A stretch of DNA of 15,835 nt. Source: Oscillospiraceae bacterium. GTDB taxonomy: Bacteria > Bacillota > Clostridia > Oscillospirales > Oscillospiraceae. Numbering within the stretch: the stretch's first letter is position 1; the number at the start of each line of letters is the position of its first letter. Of the stretch, positions 6,239-12,718 are shown in pieces. The stretch covers positions 1 to 15,835 of the forward strand of contig JAQUZL010000036.1 in the NCBI GenBank assembly GCA_028691385.1, given 5' to 3'. The position numbers were made by a program, and so were the translations under genes. The notes beneath the pieces were generated by a model that saw only the letters and a list, made by a program, of their open reading frames with translations, was not told where the DNA came from and searched no databases.

Positions 6239-7933
6239 TCACCTGCCCGGCAGCTTGACGCCGCAAAGATAGGTCGGATCCGCGTCATAGGGCGCGGACG
6301 CGGCCACGATGGCGTAAAACCGGTGGCCGCCGGAGAGATTGTAGGCCAAGAAGCCGTGGCCGGTCAGAATCCGGCAGGCGATATAGCTGCGCAGGCCGCT
6401 GTGGCAGTTGACATAATATGTCTTTTCTCTGCTTAGCTCGCCGATGCGCGCGCGCAGACTGTCCAGGGGAATGTTGATTGCGCCGGGGATGTGTCCGGCG
6501 GCGAACTCCGTATCGAAGCGCACATCCAGAAATACCGCGTTCGGGTCTTTGGCGATGGCGGGAATCTCATGCCAGTGGTACTGGCGGACAAGTCCCTCGC
6601 GGACATTTTCGATGGTGAAGCCCGCCATGTTGACCGGGTCCTTGGCCGACGAGAACGGCGGGGCATAGGCCAGCTCCAGCTCGGCAAGCTCCGCGCCGGT
6701 GAGCGCTTCCCGCACGGCGACCGCCATCACATCGATGCGCTTGTCCACGCCGTCAAAGCCCACAATCTGGCAGCCGAGGATGCGTCCGGTGGCCGGGTCA
6801 AAGAGGGTCTTGAGGGAGAGGTTGTTCGCGCCGGGGTAATAGGTGGCGTGACTGGCCGCATAGTTCAGCACCTTGTCATAGGCCACGCCGGCGGCGCTCT
6901 TTTCATTGAGGCCGGTAGCGGCGACGGTCATATCAAACAGCTTGACCACGCTGGTGCCAAGGCTGCCGCGATAGACGCGGTCGCGCCCGCAGAGGTTGTC
7001 CGCCGCGATGCGCCCCTGCTTGTTGGCCGGGCCTGCCAGCGGGATAAGCGCAGGCGCGCCTGTGACGTTGTTTTTGACCTCCACCGCATCGCCCACCGCG
7101 TAAATATCCGGGTCGGAGGTGCGCATATGCGCGTCCACCGCGATGGAATCCTTCGCGCCGAGGGCAAGCCCGGCGGCTTTGGCAATCGCGGTGTCCGGCC
7201 GAACGCCGATGGCAAGCACCACCACGTCGGCCGCGGTTTCGCCGCCGGCATAGCTGACGCAAAGCGACTGTCCGTCCGCGCGGAAGCCGGAAACCGGCGC
7301 GCCCAGCTGCAGCGTCAGCCCCTTGCTGCGCAGATAGGCATGCACCTCACAGGCCATGTCATAGTCAATGGGCGGCAGCACCTGGGGCGCGGCCTCCACC
7401 AGCGTGGTTTTTGCGCCGAGCGCCACAAGATTTTCCGCCATTTCAAGACCCACAAAGCCGCCGCCCACCACCACAGCCGTGCGCGGCGGGTGCGCGGTCA
7501 GATGATCCTTGATGCGATAGGTGTCCTCCACGGTGCGCAGGGTGAAGATGCGCGGATCGTCGATGCCGGGCAGGTTCGGGCGAATGGCCTGCGCGCCGGG
7601 GGACAAAATCAGCTTGTCGTAGCCCTCCCGATAGATTTCGCCGGTGTCTAGATTTTGCACGGTGACCGTTTTTGCCGCGCGGTCGATTGCCGTGACCGCC
7701 GAATGCACGCGCACATCGATGGCAAAGCGGCTGCGGAAGGATTCCGGCGTTTGCAGGGTCAGCGCGCTGCGCGCGGTGATCACGTCGCCGATGAAATAGG
7801 GCAGGCCGCAGTTGGCGTAGGACACGTGGCCGGTGCGCTCGAACATGATGATTTCGGCCTGTTCGTCCAGTCTGCGCAGGCGCGCGGCGGCAGACGCGCC
7901 GCCGGCGACGCCGCCGACAATGAGTACTTTCAT
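6239..7933 (-). CDS. CoA-disulfide reductase-like flavoprotein fused to a rhodanese domain
   Basis: This is a 564-aa two-domain redox enzyme. Residues 1-445 form a pyridine-nucleotide-disulfide oxidoreductase: FAD loop VGGVAGGASAAA (7-18), the single redox Cys42 in SYANCGLPYFIG, NAD(P)H loop VVGGGFVGLEMAENL (156-170), the FAD aspartate in YAVGDAVEV (278-286), and a C-terminal dimer domain. Residues of about 450-545 form a rhodanese domain with the active loop CHSGLRS (Cys510). This matches the CoADR-Rhd group, which reduces CoA disulfide or persulfide/polysulfide, or acts as an NADH oxidase. Here it probably serves oxidative-stress or sulfane-sulfur handling in an anaerobe. ATG 7933 is chosen (GGAGG 7 nt upstream) over an upstream extension of 30 residues that is not family-like. 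Confidence 0.92.
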   Translation of the reverse strand: MKVLIVGGVAGGASAAARLRRLDEQAEIIMFERTGHVSYANCGLPYFIGDVITARSALTLQTPESFRSRFAIDVRVHSAVTAIDRAAKTVTVQNLDTGEIYREGYDKLILSPGAQAIRPNLPGIDDPRIFTLRTVEDTYRIKDHLTAHPPRTAVVVGGGFVGLEMAENLVALGAKTTLVEAAPQVLPPIDYDMACEVHAYLRSKGLTLQLGAPVSGFRADGQSLCVSYAGGETAADVVVLAIGVRPDTAIAKAAGLALGAKDSIAVDAHMRTSDPDIYAVGDAVEVKNNVTGAPALIPLAGPANKQGRIAADNLCGRDRVYRGSLGTSVVKLFDMTVAATGLNEKSAAGVAYDKVLNYAASHATYYPGANNLSLKTLFDPATGRILGCQIVGFDGVDKRIDVMAVAVREALTGAELAELELAYAPPFSSAKDPVNMAGFTIENVREGLVRQYHWHEIPAIAKDPNAVFLDVRFDTEFAAGHIPGAINIPLDSLRARIGELSREKTYYVNCHSGLRSYIACRILTGHGFLAYNLSGGHRFYAIVAASAPYDADPTYLCGVKLPGR

Positions 7934-7976
7934 GTTGGTTCCTCCATTTCTGATCGCGGTGGTCTGGGATGCTTTG

Positions 7977-8004
7977 ATTGTACCACAACGCGCGCGGTTT
8001 TGCA
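7977..8004 (-). promoter_or_regulatory. Probable extended -10 promoter for the CoADR-rhodanese gene
   Basis: On the minus strand TGGTACAAT gives an extended -10 (TACAAT at 7982-7977). The -35 is weak: TGCAAA at 8004-7999 with a 16-nt spacer. The leader would be about 35 nt. It lies back to back with the promoter of the 8084 gene. Confidence 0.55.
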
Positions 8005-8022
8005 TCCGCAAACGATTTCTCA

Positions 8023-8051
8023 TTGCGCCCGGCGGCAGAAAATGCTATAGT
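8023..8051 (+). promoter_or_regulatory. Promoter for the 8084 gene
   Basis: TTGCGC (8023-8028), a 17-nt spacer and TATAGT (8046-8051), with the TGC extended -10 element directly before it. Transcription would start near 8058, about 25 nt before the ATG. Confidence 0.7.
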
Positions 8052-8083
8052 AGTTCGAAAGCAAAATTGGAGATGAGTCTATC

Positions 8084-9727
8084 ATGAAAAAATATGTTCC
8101 TGTATGGCTGCCGGTCGTTGCGGCTGTACTGGTTGCGGCGCTGGTGGCAGGCGCTGTGCTGCCCGCCAAAGCGCCCGGCGGCGGCGCGCTGTACCTCAGC
8201 GGCAACGCGCTGCACTATGCCAGTCTGGACGGCAAAACGCAGCTGACGCCCACCGAAACGGTCAGCGCCACCGGCGCGGTGGCGGGCAGCTCGGCGCTTT
8301 ATCTGCGGTATCTGGTGGAGGAAGTGGGCGGCTTTGTCTATTATCCGGACAACCTCGCAAGCGGCGACACGTCCATGACGGTCTCTCGCTGCCCCGTCGA
8401 CGGCGGCGAGCCGGAGCAGCTGGCCACGCGCGTGCGCTCGTACTTTTTGTCCGACAAAGGCGACAAAATGATCTATCTTGATGCGGATGGGCAGCTGTTT
8501 TCCACCGATTTCTCCGCGCCGACTGCCCTTGCCTCGGACGTGCGCGATTATTTCGCCTCCGACGACGCGTCGGTCATTGTCTATACCACCACGGCGGGCG
8601 CGCTGTACCGCTATGAAAATGGCGCGGCGTTCGAACTTTCCGACAATGCAACCCTGTCCGGCCAGTCCGACGATTTGCAGCAGGTGTGGTATCTCTCCGG
8701 CGATACGCTGATGGTGCGCACGGGCACGCAGGACGCCAAAACCATTGACACCGGCGTTGCCGAGGTGCTGCAGGTCTATCCGGCCGCCGGCGCGGTCTAT
8801 TATGACAAGCAGGTCAATGTTTCCACGCCCATCGCGGATTTTCTCACCGACGATGTGCCGAACGACGCATCCCGGGACGATCTGCGCGCCGCGCTCGCGG
8901 GTGAGGCCTTTGACTGGATGGATGTGACGCTGTGCTATTATGACGGCGCTGCGGCGCACGTGCTGGGCGAACACTATGCCGGCGCCGAGCAGTACAGCGA
9001 TCCGGACGCCGCGCCCGTCCTTGTTTACGACTGCTATACGCTCTCCGACACGCCCGTTGGAATGCTCTCCGATATCGAAACGGTGGAGCAGGCATGGGAG
9101 GTGTTCTATCAGGGCTTCATCCGGGGCTATGACGCCTATCTTACCGAGGGCGCGCAGTCTGCGCCGCTGACGCTGGACGAAACCATGGCCAAGCCGCAGC
9201 TGGATGCGGCGTGCAAGACGCTGTACTATATGACGGACGTGGATCAGACCTCCGGCGTGGGCGATCTGTACGCCGCGCCCATTTCCGGCGCAGCCGTCGG
9301 CGCGCCGACCCTTGTGGCCGCTTCGGTGGATTCGGACTATTCCCTCCATGACAACGGCGTGGTCTATTTTGCCGACGTCATCAGCCTGCTGGGCGATTTG
9401 TATGTGGACGGGCAGCACATCGACAAATTTGTCTTTATGGAAAACCTGAAGGTGACAGACGACGGCCATGTCCTGTATTACACCGATTGGGATGAGAAGG
9501 CCGGTACCGGCACGCTGCATGATTATCACGACGGCGCGAGCGCGCTGCTCTCGGCAAACGTCAGCACCTATGAGCGCGTGGACGGCGCCACACTCTATCT
9601 GGTGCAGGGCGACGACACGTCCAGTCTGTGGGTTGCGGCGGATGGGCACAACCTCACGAAGCTGGCAGACGGTGTGGACAAAATCGTCCCCCTGACCCGC
9701 TCGGATCGGCATTCGTTCTATTGGTAA
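8084..9727 (+). CDS. Membrane-anchored extracytoplasmic protein of unknown function, beta-propeller-like
   Basis: I do not recognise this 547-aa protein as a named family. One N-terminal hydrophobic helix (about residues 5-28, after MKK) is followed by no cysteine lipobox, so it is probably a signal anchor with the rest outside the membrane. The remainder is acidic and built of short repeated beta-strand units of the type 'LYLSGNALHYASLDG', 'MIYLDADGQLFSTD', 'VVYFADVISLLGDLYVDG' and 'HVLYYTDWDEKAGTGTLHD'. Such alternating tyrosine-rich strands and Asp-Gly turns are typical of bacterial beta-propeller or DUF5050/TolB-like sensor domains. No catalytic motif is visible. It is transcribed alone between its own promoter (8023-8051) and terminator (9748-9776). 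The ATG is preceded by GGAG about 11 nt away. Surface sensing or binding is a guess. Confidence 0.82.
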   Translation: MKKYVPVWLPVVAAVLVAALVAGAVLPAKAPGGGALYLSGNALHYASLDGKTQLTPTETVSATGAVAGSSALYLRYLVEEVGGFVYYPDNLASGDTSMTVSRCPVDGGEPEQLATRVRSYFLSDKGDKMIYLDADGQLFSTDFSAPTALASDVRDYFASDDASVIVYTTTAGALYRYENGAAFELSDNATLSGQSDDLQQVWYLSGDTLMVRTGTQDAKTIDTGVAEVLQVYPAAGAVYYDKQVNVSTPIADFLTDDVPNDASRDDLRAALAGEAFDWMDVTLCYYDGAAAHVLGEHYAGAEQYSDPDAAPVLVYDCYTLSDTPVGMLSDIETVEQAWEVFYQGFIRGYDAYLTEGAQSAPLTLDETMAKPQLDAACKTLYYMTDVDQTSGVGDLYAAPISGAAVGAPTLVAASVDSDYSLHDNGVVYFADVISLLGDLYVDGQHIDKFVFMENLKVTDDGHVLYYTDWDEKAGTGTLHDYHDGASALLSANVSTYERVDGATLYLVQGDDTSSLWVAADGHNLTKLADGVDKIVPLTRSDRHSFYW

Positions 9728-9747
9728 CCAGCCTTTTTTCACAGACC

Positions 9748-9776
9748 AGGCGGCGGGCAGTGCCCGCCGCCTTTTT
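9748..9776 (+). terminator. Rho-independent terminator after the 8084 gene
   Basis: An 11-bp stem (9748-9758 with 9762-9772) with a 3-nt AGT loop runs into a T5 tract ending at 9776. It lies 20 nt after the stop codon. Confidence 0.88.
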
Positions 9777-9797
9777 CCGCCCCGCGCGCAATTGCGC

Positions 9798-9825
9798 TGG
9801 ACTTTTCATGCGCGCGTGCTACAAT
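9798..9825 (+). promoter_or_regulatory. Promoter for the two-TM protein / YbjQ pair
   Basis: TGGACT (9798-9803), a 16-nt spacer and TACAAT (9820-9825), with TGC before the -10 forming an extended -10 element. The ribosome binding G-run and the ATG at 9847 follow closely. Confidence 0.6.
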
Positions 9826-9846
9826 AAAGAAAAAGGGGGGCTTGAC

Positions 9847-10095
9847 ATGAAGAAATCAACGGCGTCTGTGCTCTGCGGCATCTGCGTATTTGTCTGCGCG
9901 GTGATTGCTTTGCTGATGATTGCGGCGCTGGTGGGACTTCTGCTGCTGGATCATGCGCCGGTTCCGCTGCTGCTGTATTTCCTGCTGATTTTCGTTTGCC
10001 TTCTTTGCGCGGCGGTGGGCGTGATTGTTGTGCTGCGCCAGCGCCTGCAAGAACTGAAAAAAGGAGAGATTGAAGATGCAGCTTCTAAGTATTGA
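9847..10095 (+). CDS. Small two-TM membrane protein
   Basis: An 82-aa protein of two hydrophobic helices (about residues 8-34 and 39-63) with a short proline-containing turn between them and a charged C-terminal tail (RQRLQELKKGEIED). The short MKKS N-terminus gives a hairpin topology with both ends probably in the cytoplasm. The frame is open further upstream, but ATG 9847 is chosen because a GGGGGG run lies 6 nt before it and a promoter lies just upstream. No known family is recognised. Its last 20 nt overlap the next gene, and the AAGGAG of that gene lies inside this reading frame, so the pair is likely translationally coupled. It may anchor or accompany the YbjQ-like protein; this is inferred from position only. 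Confidence 0.75.
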   Translation: MKKSTASVLCGICVFVCAVIALLMIAALVGLLLLDHAPVPLLLYFLLIFVCLLCAAVGVIVVLRQRLQELKKGEIEDAASKY

Positions 10096-10390
10096 AACCT
10101 ATCCCGGCAGAACCTTTCAGGCGCTCGGCCTTGTGCGCGGCTCCATCGTGACCACCAAAAATTTCGGCAAGGATTTCATGGCCGGCATGAAATCGCTGGT
10201 GGGCGGCGAGCTGGCAGGCTATACCGAAATGCTCAACGACGCCCGCGCGACCGCCACGGCCAGAATGGTGGAGGACGCCCAGCGCCTTGGCGCGGATGCG
10301 GTCATCGGCGTGCGGTACGCGTCCTCGTCGCTGATGCAGGGCGCGGCGGAGGCCATCGCCTACGGCACGGCCATCCGGTTCCTCGACTGA
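10076..10390 (+). CDS. YbjQ/UPF0145-family protein (putative heavy-metal-binding domain)
   Basis: This 104-aa protein has the usual length and signature of the YbjQ/UPF0145 family: an N-terminal strand and GLVRGSIV, the segment GGELAGYTEMLNDAR (residues 44-58), and GADAVIGVRY. Members form small barrel oligomers. The name 'heavy-metal-binding' comes from a structural suggestion and their real function is unsettled. ATG 10076 is chosen because AAGGAG at 10061-10066 is 9 nt upstream; a TTG six bases earlier would be too close. It overlaps the preceding membrane-protein gene by 20 nt and ends just before a strong bidirectional terminator. No signal peptide or membrane segment is present. Confidence 0.9.
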   Translation: MQLLSIETYPGRTFQALGLVRGSIVTTKNFGKDFMAGMKSLVGGELAGYTEMLNDARATATARMVEDAQRLGADAVIGVRYASSSLMQGAAEAIAYGTAIRFLD

Positions 10391-10401
10391 CCCACGTATC
10401 C

Positions 10402-10439
10402 AAAAAACGGCAGACAGCCCACGCTGTCTGCCGTTTTTT
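10402..10439. terminator. Bidirectional terminator between YbjQ gene and Mor-like gene
   Basis: A 10-bp GC-rich stem (10408-10417 with 10424-10433) is extended by A6 on the left and T6 on the right, so each strand reads a hairpin followed by a U-run. It can end the plus-strand YbjQ unit and the minus-strand Mor-like unit. Confidence 0.9.
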
Positions 10440-10447
10440 GCCCCGCA

Positions 10448-10476
10448 GCTGCCGATCCGCAATCGGACGCGGCAGC
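10448..10476. other. Extra hairpin beside the terminator
   Basis: GCTGCCG (10448-10454) pairs with CGGCAGC (10470-10476), and inside it TCCG pairs with CGGA around a CAAT loop. It lies between the end of the Mor-like gene and the bidirectional terminator. No T-run adjoins it. It could stabilise the 3' end of the minus-strand transcript or be without function. Confidence 0.35.
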
Positions 10477-10506
10477 TTGCAGCCTGCTCTTTTGTTCCAC
10501 AACTGG

Positions 10507-10764
10507 TTATCTGGTCTGGTGATGGATGATTTTTCGAATCTGCCGCTCGGACAGATGATACTGCCGCGCCAGCGCGCGATAGTTTCCGCCGTCAAAGCGT
10601 GCGCGGATATCCCGGTCACGCGAGCCGCGCAGGATGGATTCAAACTTGGGGATATATAGATTTTGTCCGCCGCAAAGCTGTGTCAGCTGGCGGAAGGCTT
10701 CCAGCCCAATCACTTCGGCAATGTCGCGGTACTCCTCGGCAATATCGTTCAATGTAATTTCCAC
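10507..10764 (-). CDS. Mor-family transcription activator-like protein
   Basis: This 85-aa protein resembles the Mor/C family of phage Mu middle and late gene activators, versions of which are widespread in Firmicutes prophages and integrative elements. The N-terminal dimerisation part reads DIAEVIGLEAFRQLTQLCGG followed by LYIPK, and the C-terminal helix-turn-helix is about residues 60-80 (NYRALARQYHLSERQIRKII). The start is a GTG at 10764 with GGAG 8 nt upstream; an in-frame TGA lies two codons before it, so the start cannot be further upstream. The gene has its own A+T-rich leader with an inverted-repeat promoter region (10845-10870). Its targets are unknown; the neighbouring lysis genes are the natural candidates. 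Confidence 0.85.
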   Translation of the reverse strand: MEITLNDIAEEYRDIAEVIGLEAFRQLTQLCGGQNLYIPKFESILRGSRDRDIRARFDGGNYRALARQYHLSERQIRKIIHHQTR

Positions 10765-10844
10765 AATTCACACTCCAATTTTATTTTTTACTCCCACCGA
10801 AGTTCGTCTACGGCTTGGGGGATTGTGCAGCTTCTCTTTCTCGA

Positions 10845-10870
10845 ACTTTTGTTTCTTATTATACAAAAGT
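10845..10870 (-). promoter_or_regulatory. Inverted repeat overlapping a -10 element upstream of the Mor-like gene
   Basis: ACTTTTGT (10845-10852) and ACAAAAGT (10863-10870) form an 8-bp inverted repeat with a 10-nt centre. The centre contains TATAAT read on the minus strand (10863-10858). No good -35 lies 16-18 nt away, as expected of an activator-dependent or repressed promoter. The leader to the GTG would be nearly 90 nt. This looks like an operator placed over a promoter, possibly for autoregulation. Confidence 0.5.
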
Positions 10871-10915
10871 ACTGTCCAATAATCGGGATATTTACCGCTT
10901 TTTCGATAAATTATT

Positions 10916-11161
10916 TTAATGGGCGACTAAAAGCTCATAAATCCGCGTCAATTTTTGGTCGATGGAGGATTGCAGGCGCGCAAATTCTTCGTATTTGACA
11001 TAGCCGTCGTGAATTTTGGCGATTTCGGCGGCGTTGTGGGCTTTTTCCTCGTCAAACGCGCTGTGCAGCGCGTCCAAATCGGCCACGAGCCGCTTGAAGA
11101 AATAGCCGAACACCCCGGTGAGCGCCGTCGCGATGGCGATCAGGATGGAAAAATCGGTCAT
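10916..11161 (-). CDS. Small TM plus coiled-coil protein, phage lysis-module type
   Basis: The 81-aa protein has one N-terminal membrane helix (about residues 4-22, FSILIAIATALTGVFGYFF) followed by a charged, probably coiled-coil region rich in Glu, Lys, Asp and Leu (about 25-78). The 'KYEEFARLQSSIDQKLTRIYELL' segment, with the heptad-like spacing, resembles small proteins found beside holins in Firmicutes phages (analogous to XhlA, though XhlA has its TM at the other end). No named family is certain. The ATG has AAAGGAG 7 nt upstream. It lies on the same strand as the Mor-like gene and upstream of it, separated by the A+T-rich region, and is divergent from the holin-endolysin genes. Confidence 0.75.
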   Translation of the reverse strand: MTDFSILIAIATALTGVFGYFFKRLVADLDALHSAFDEEKAHNAAEIAKIHDGYVKYEEFARLQSSIDQKLTRIYELLVAH

Positions 11162-11360
11162 AAAGAGGCTCCTTTCTGCGTTTTTTCTTTACCTTAGCAC
11201 CGAACGCACACCCGGTACACCAAGACGCTTCCCGGAACTGCTTACGTTACACCGTTTTGCGAATTGCTTCCGCAACCAACACCGCCAAGTAATTTCCTGA
11301 ACCGATTCCGGCGCAAAGCGAAACAAGCCTTCATAAAATGGCGGTGGAGGCGAAAAATGT
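11162..11360. promoter_or_regulatory. Divergent intergenic region of the lysis cassette
   Basis: A 199-nt region separates the minus-strand TM/coiled-coil gene from the plus-strand holin-endolysin genes. It must hold the control signals for both directions. I see only a weak plus-strand -10 (TAAAAT at 11334-11339) and no convincing -35, which would fit activator dependence. No protein-coding frame here looks real. Confidence 0.35.
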
Positions 11361-11609
11361 ATGAAATTCAGTAAGTGGGTCGTTGTTGGACTACTCAGCT
11401 TTGCGGCCGTCTTTACCGCAGTTATGGTCGCATTGTTTTGCCGATACCGCGTGGTGCCCGATACGCTGATCACGGCGGTATTCGCCTTTCTGGGCGGCGA
11501 GGCCGGCGTGCTGGGCTTGATTCGTCACGCGGACGCGCGCTACCGTTCCGATGACCCCGGCGCCTCCAGAAAGGAGCAAGCAAATGAAGGAAAAACTGAC
11601 CTCCCGTAA
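11361..11609 (+). CDS. Small two-TM phage-type membrane protein
   Basis: An 82-aa protein with a first hydrophobic helix at about residues 5-27 and a second at about 34-54, then a polar tail (RYRSDDPGASRKEQANEGK). The pattern MKFSK, then a hydrophobic helix, then a short linker with PDTLI and 'AFLGGEAGVLGLI' is reminiscent of small membrane proteins encoded next to holins in clostridial prophages. It has no assigned function that I can name and may be a second holin or holin regulator (antiholin). ATG 11361 has GGAGG about 10 nt upstream. Its last 26 nt overlap the start of the holin gene, and the holin's AAAGGAG lies inside this frame. Confidence 0.72.
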   Translation: MKFSKWVVVGLLSFAAVFTAVMVALFCRYRVVPDTLITAVFAFLGGEAGVLGLIRHADARYRSDDPGASRKEQANEGKTDLP

Positions 11610-11793
11610 GTTTTGGGCGGCGATGCTGGGCATCCTGACCGGCCTTGGGATCGCCTTTGGCCTTGACACAGGCGTTGTGAACACCGTGTCCGGCGCGGTG
11701 GTGACCATGGTTTCCGCCGTCGCCTATATCGCGGCGGAGGCGCGGGTGGATGCGGCGAGAACGGAGGCATCCGGTGGAGAAAACCGTCATTGA
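11584..11793 (+). CDS. Phage-type holin
   Basis: This 69-aa protein looks like the small holins of Firmicutes phages: MKEKLTSRKFWAAMLG, then one helix at about residues 9-26 and a second at about 33-53 with SGAVVTMVSAVAYIAAEA, then a charged tail. Holins open the membrane so that a signal-less endolysin can reach the wall. The frame is open further upstream, but ATG 11584 has AAGGAG 7 nt before it and gives the canonical KLTSRKFW start. It overlaps the previous gene by 26 nt and the GH25 endolysin gene by 20 nt, so the three are an operon with coupled translation. Confidence 0.85.
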   Translation: MKEKLTSRKFWAAMLGILTGLGIAFGLDTGVVNTVSGAVVTMVSAVAYIAAEARVDAARTEASGGENRH

Positions 11794-12679
11794 TGTGAGC
11801 CAGTTCAACGGCGCACCGGCCTGGTCCGTGGCGGCCAGGCACGTGGACGGCGCAATTTTGCGCATCGGCTTTCGCGGCTACGCCACCGGCGCGCTGCAAA
11901 AAGACGCGCGCTTTGCCGAAAATTTGGCGGCGGTGCAGCGCGCCGGGATTCCCTATGGCGCGTATTTCGTGACCCAGGCCATCACGCCGGACGAGGCGCG
12001 CGCCGAGGCGGATTGGGCCGCACGCGCGCTGTGCGGCGCGGTCATGGACTTCCCGCTGTATCTTGACAGCGAGTATGGCGCGGCGGCGCACGACGGCCGG
12101 GCAGACACGCTGGGCATGGCCGCGCGTACGCGCTGCGCCGCTGCGTTTCTCGAGCGGCTGGACGCGCTGGGCGTGCGCGGCGGCGTCTATGCGTCGGACA
12201 GCTGGTTTTCTGCGCAGCTTGACCGCGCAGGGCTTGCCGGAACGTCCTTGTGGGTGGCGCGTTACAGCGCGCAAAAGCCCGTCACGCCGGGCTATGACGC
12301 CTGGCAGTTCACCAGCACCGGCACGTGCCCGGGCGTAACCGGCTTCGTGGACAAATCGTATTTTTACAAGATGTTTGCGAAAACGACGCAGCTTTCGCCC
12401 GCCGGGCAGGAGGCCGTAGGGAAGCTGGCCGCGCTGGGCGTGATCCGCTCGCCGGAATACTGGCGGGAAAACGGCGGTGCGATGCGCTATCTCGACGTGC
12501 TGCTCATTGCGGCGGCGGGCGCCATCAAAAAAAGCGGCGCGGCTGCGCCGAGCGTCGCGGCCGCCGTGGAAAAGCTGGCCGCAGCGGGCGTTGTCAACAC
12601 GCCGGCGTATTGGCTGGCCAATGCCAACGCGCTGCGGTATCTGCCGGAGCTTCTGATGCTGCTGGGCGGCGCGGTATAA
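11774..12679 (+). CDS. GH25 lysozyme-type endolysin with two C-terminal repeats
   Basis: A 301-aa glycoside hydrolase family 25 (Lyc-type) muramidase, cleaving the MurNAc-GlcNAc bond of peptidoglycan. The catalytic domain spans about residues 4-200: Asp7 in VIDVSQFNG, then YLDSEY with Asp98 and the probable acid Glu100, and DAWQFTSTG near 175. No signal peptide is present, as for phage endolysins. The C-terminus carries two copies, 50 residues apart (about 214-247 and 264-297), of a helical unit with consensus AV.KLAA.GV..P.YW......RYL..LL, a likely wall-binding module. The start is GTG 11774 (GGAGG 6 nt upstream) rather than ATG 11750. It overlaps the holin gene by 20 nt. Confidence 0.92.
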   Translation: MEKTVIDVSQFNGAPAWSVAARHVDGAILRIGFRGYATGALQKDARFAENLAAVQRAGIPYGAYFVTQAITPDEARAEADWAARALCGAVMDFPLYLDSEYGAAAHDGRADTLGMAARTRCAAAFLERLDALGVRGGVYASDSWFSAQLDRAGLAGTSLWVARYSAQKPVTPGYDAWQFTSTGTCPGVTGFVDKSYFYKMFAKTTQLSPAGQEAVGKLAALGVIRSPEYWRENGGAMRYLDVLLIAAAGAIKKSGAAAPSVAAAVEKLAAAGVVNTPAYWLANANALRYLPELLMLLGGAV

Positions 12680-12682
12680 AAT

Positions 12683-12714
12683 GAGCGGCTCGGACGAATT
12701 TTCGTCCGAGCCGC
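12683..12714. terminator. Hairpin terminator between the endolysin and exporter genes
   Basis: A 15-bp perfect stem (12683-12697 with 12700-12714) sits 3 nt after the endolysin stop and 4 nt before the end of the convergent exporter gene. The T-rich stretches after it are interrupted on both strands, so it is probably a weaker bidirectional terminator. Confidence 0.75.
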
Positions 12715-12718
12715 TTGT

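Noticed and set aside
8045..9742. 565-aa minus-strand frame antisense to the large surface protein
   Set aside because: The plus-strand protein has a promoter, a signal anchor and a terminator; the antisense frame has none of these and a His/Arg-rich composition.
9728..9846. Possible small RNA between the surface protein and the two-TM gene
   Set aside because: The only structure is the terminator hairpin, and the promoter that follows is adequately explained by the downstream gene.
10663..10998. Plus-strand frames of 82 and 111 aa over the A+T-rich strip
   Set aside because: They cover the Mor-like gene and the end of the coiled-coil gene in antisense and have no credible ribosome binding site; long frames here reflect low complexity.
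11189..11473. 94-aa minus-strand frame across the divergent region of the lysis cassette
   Set aside because: It has no clear ribosome binding site, overlaps the better-supported 11361 gene on the other strand and resembles no family.
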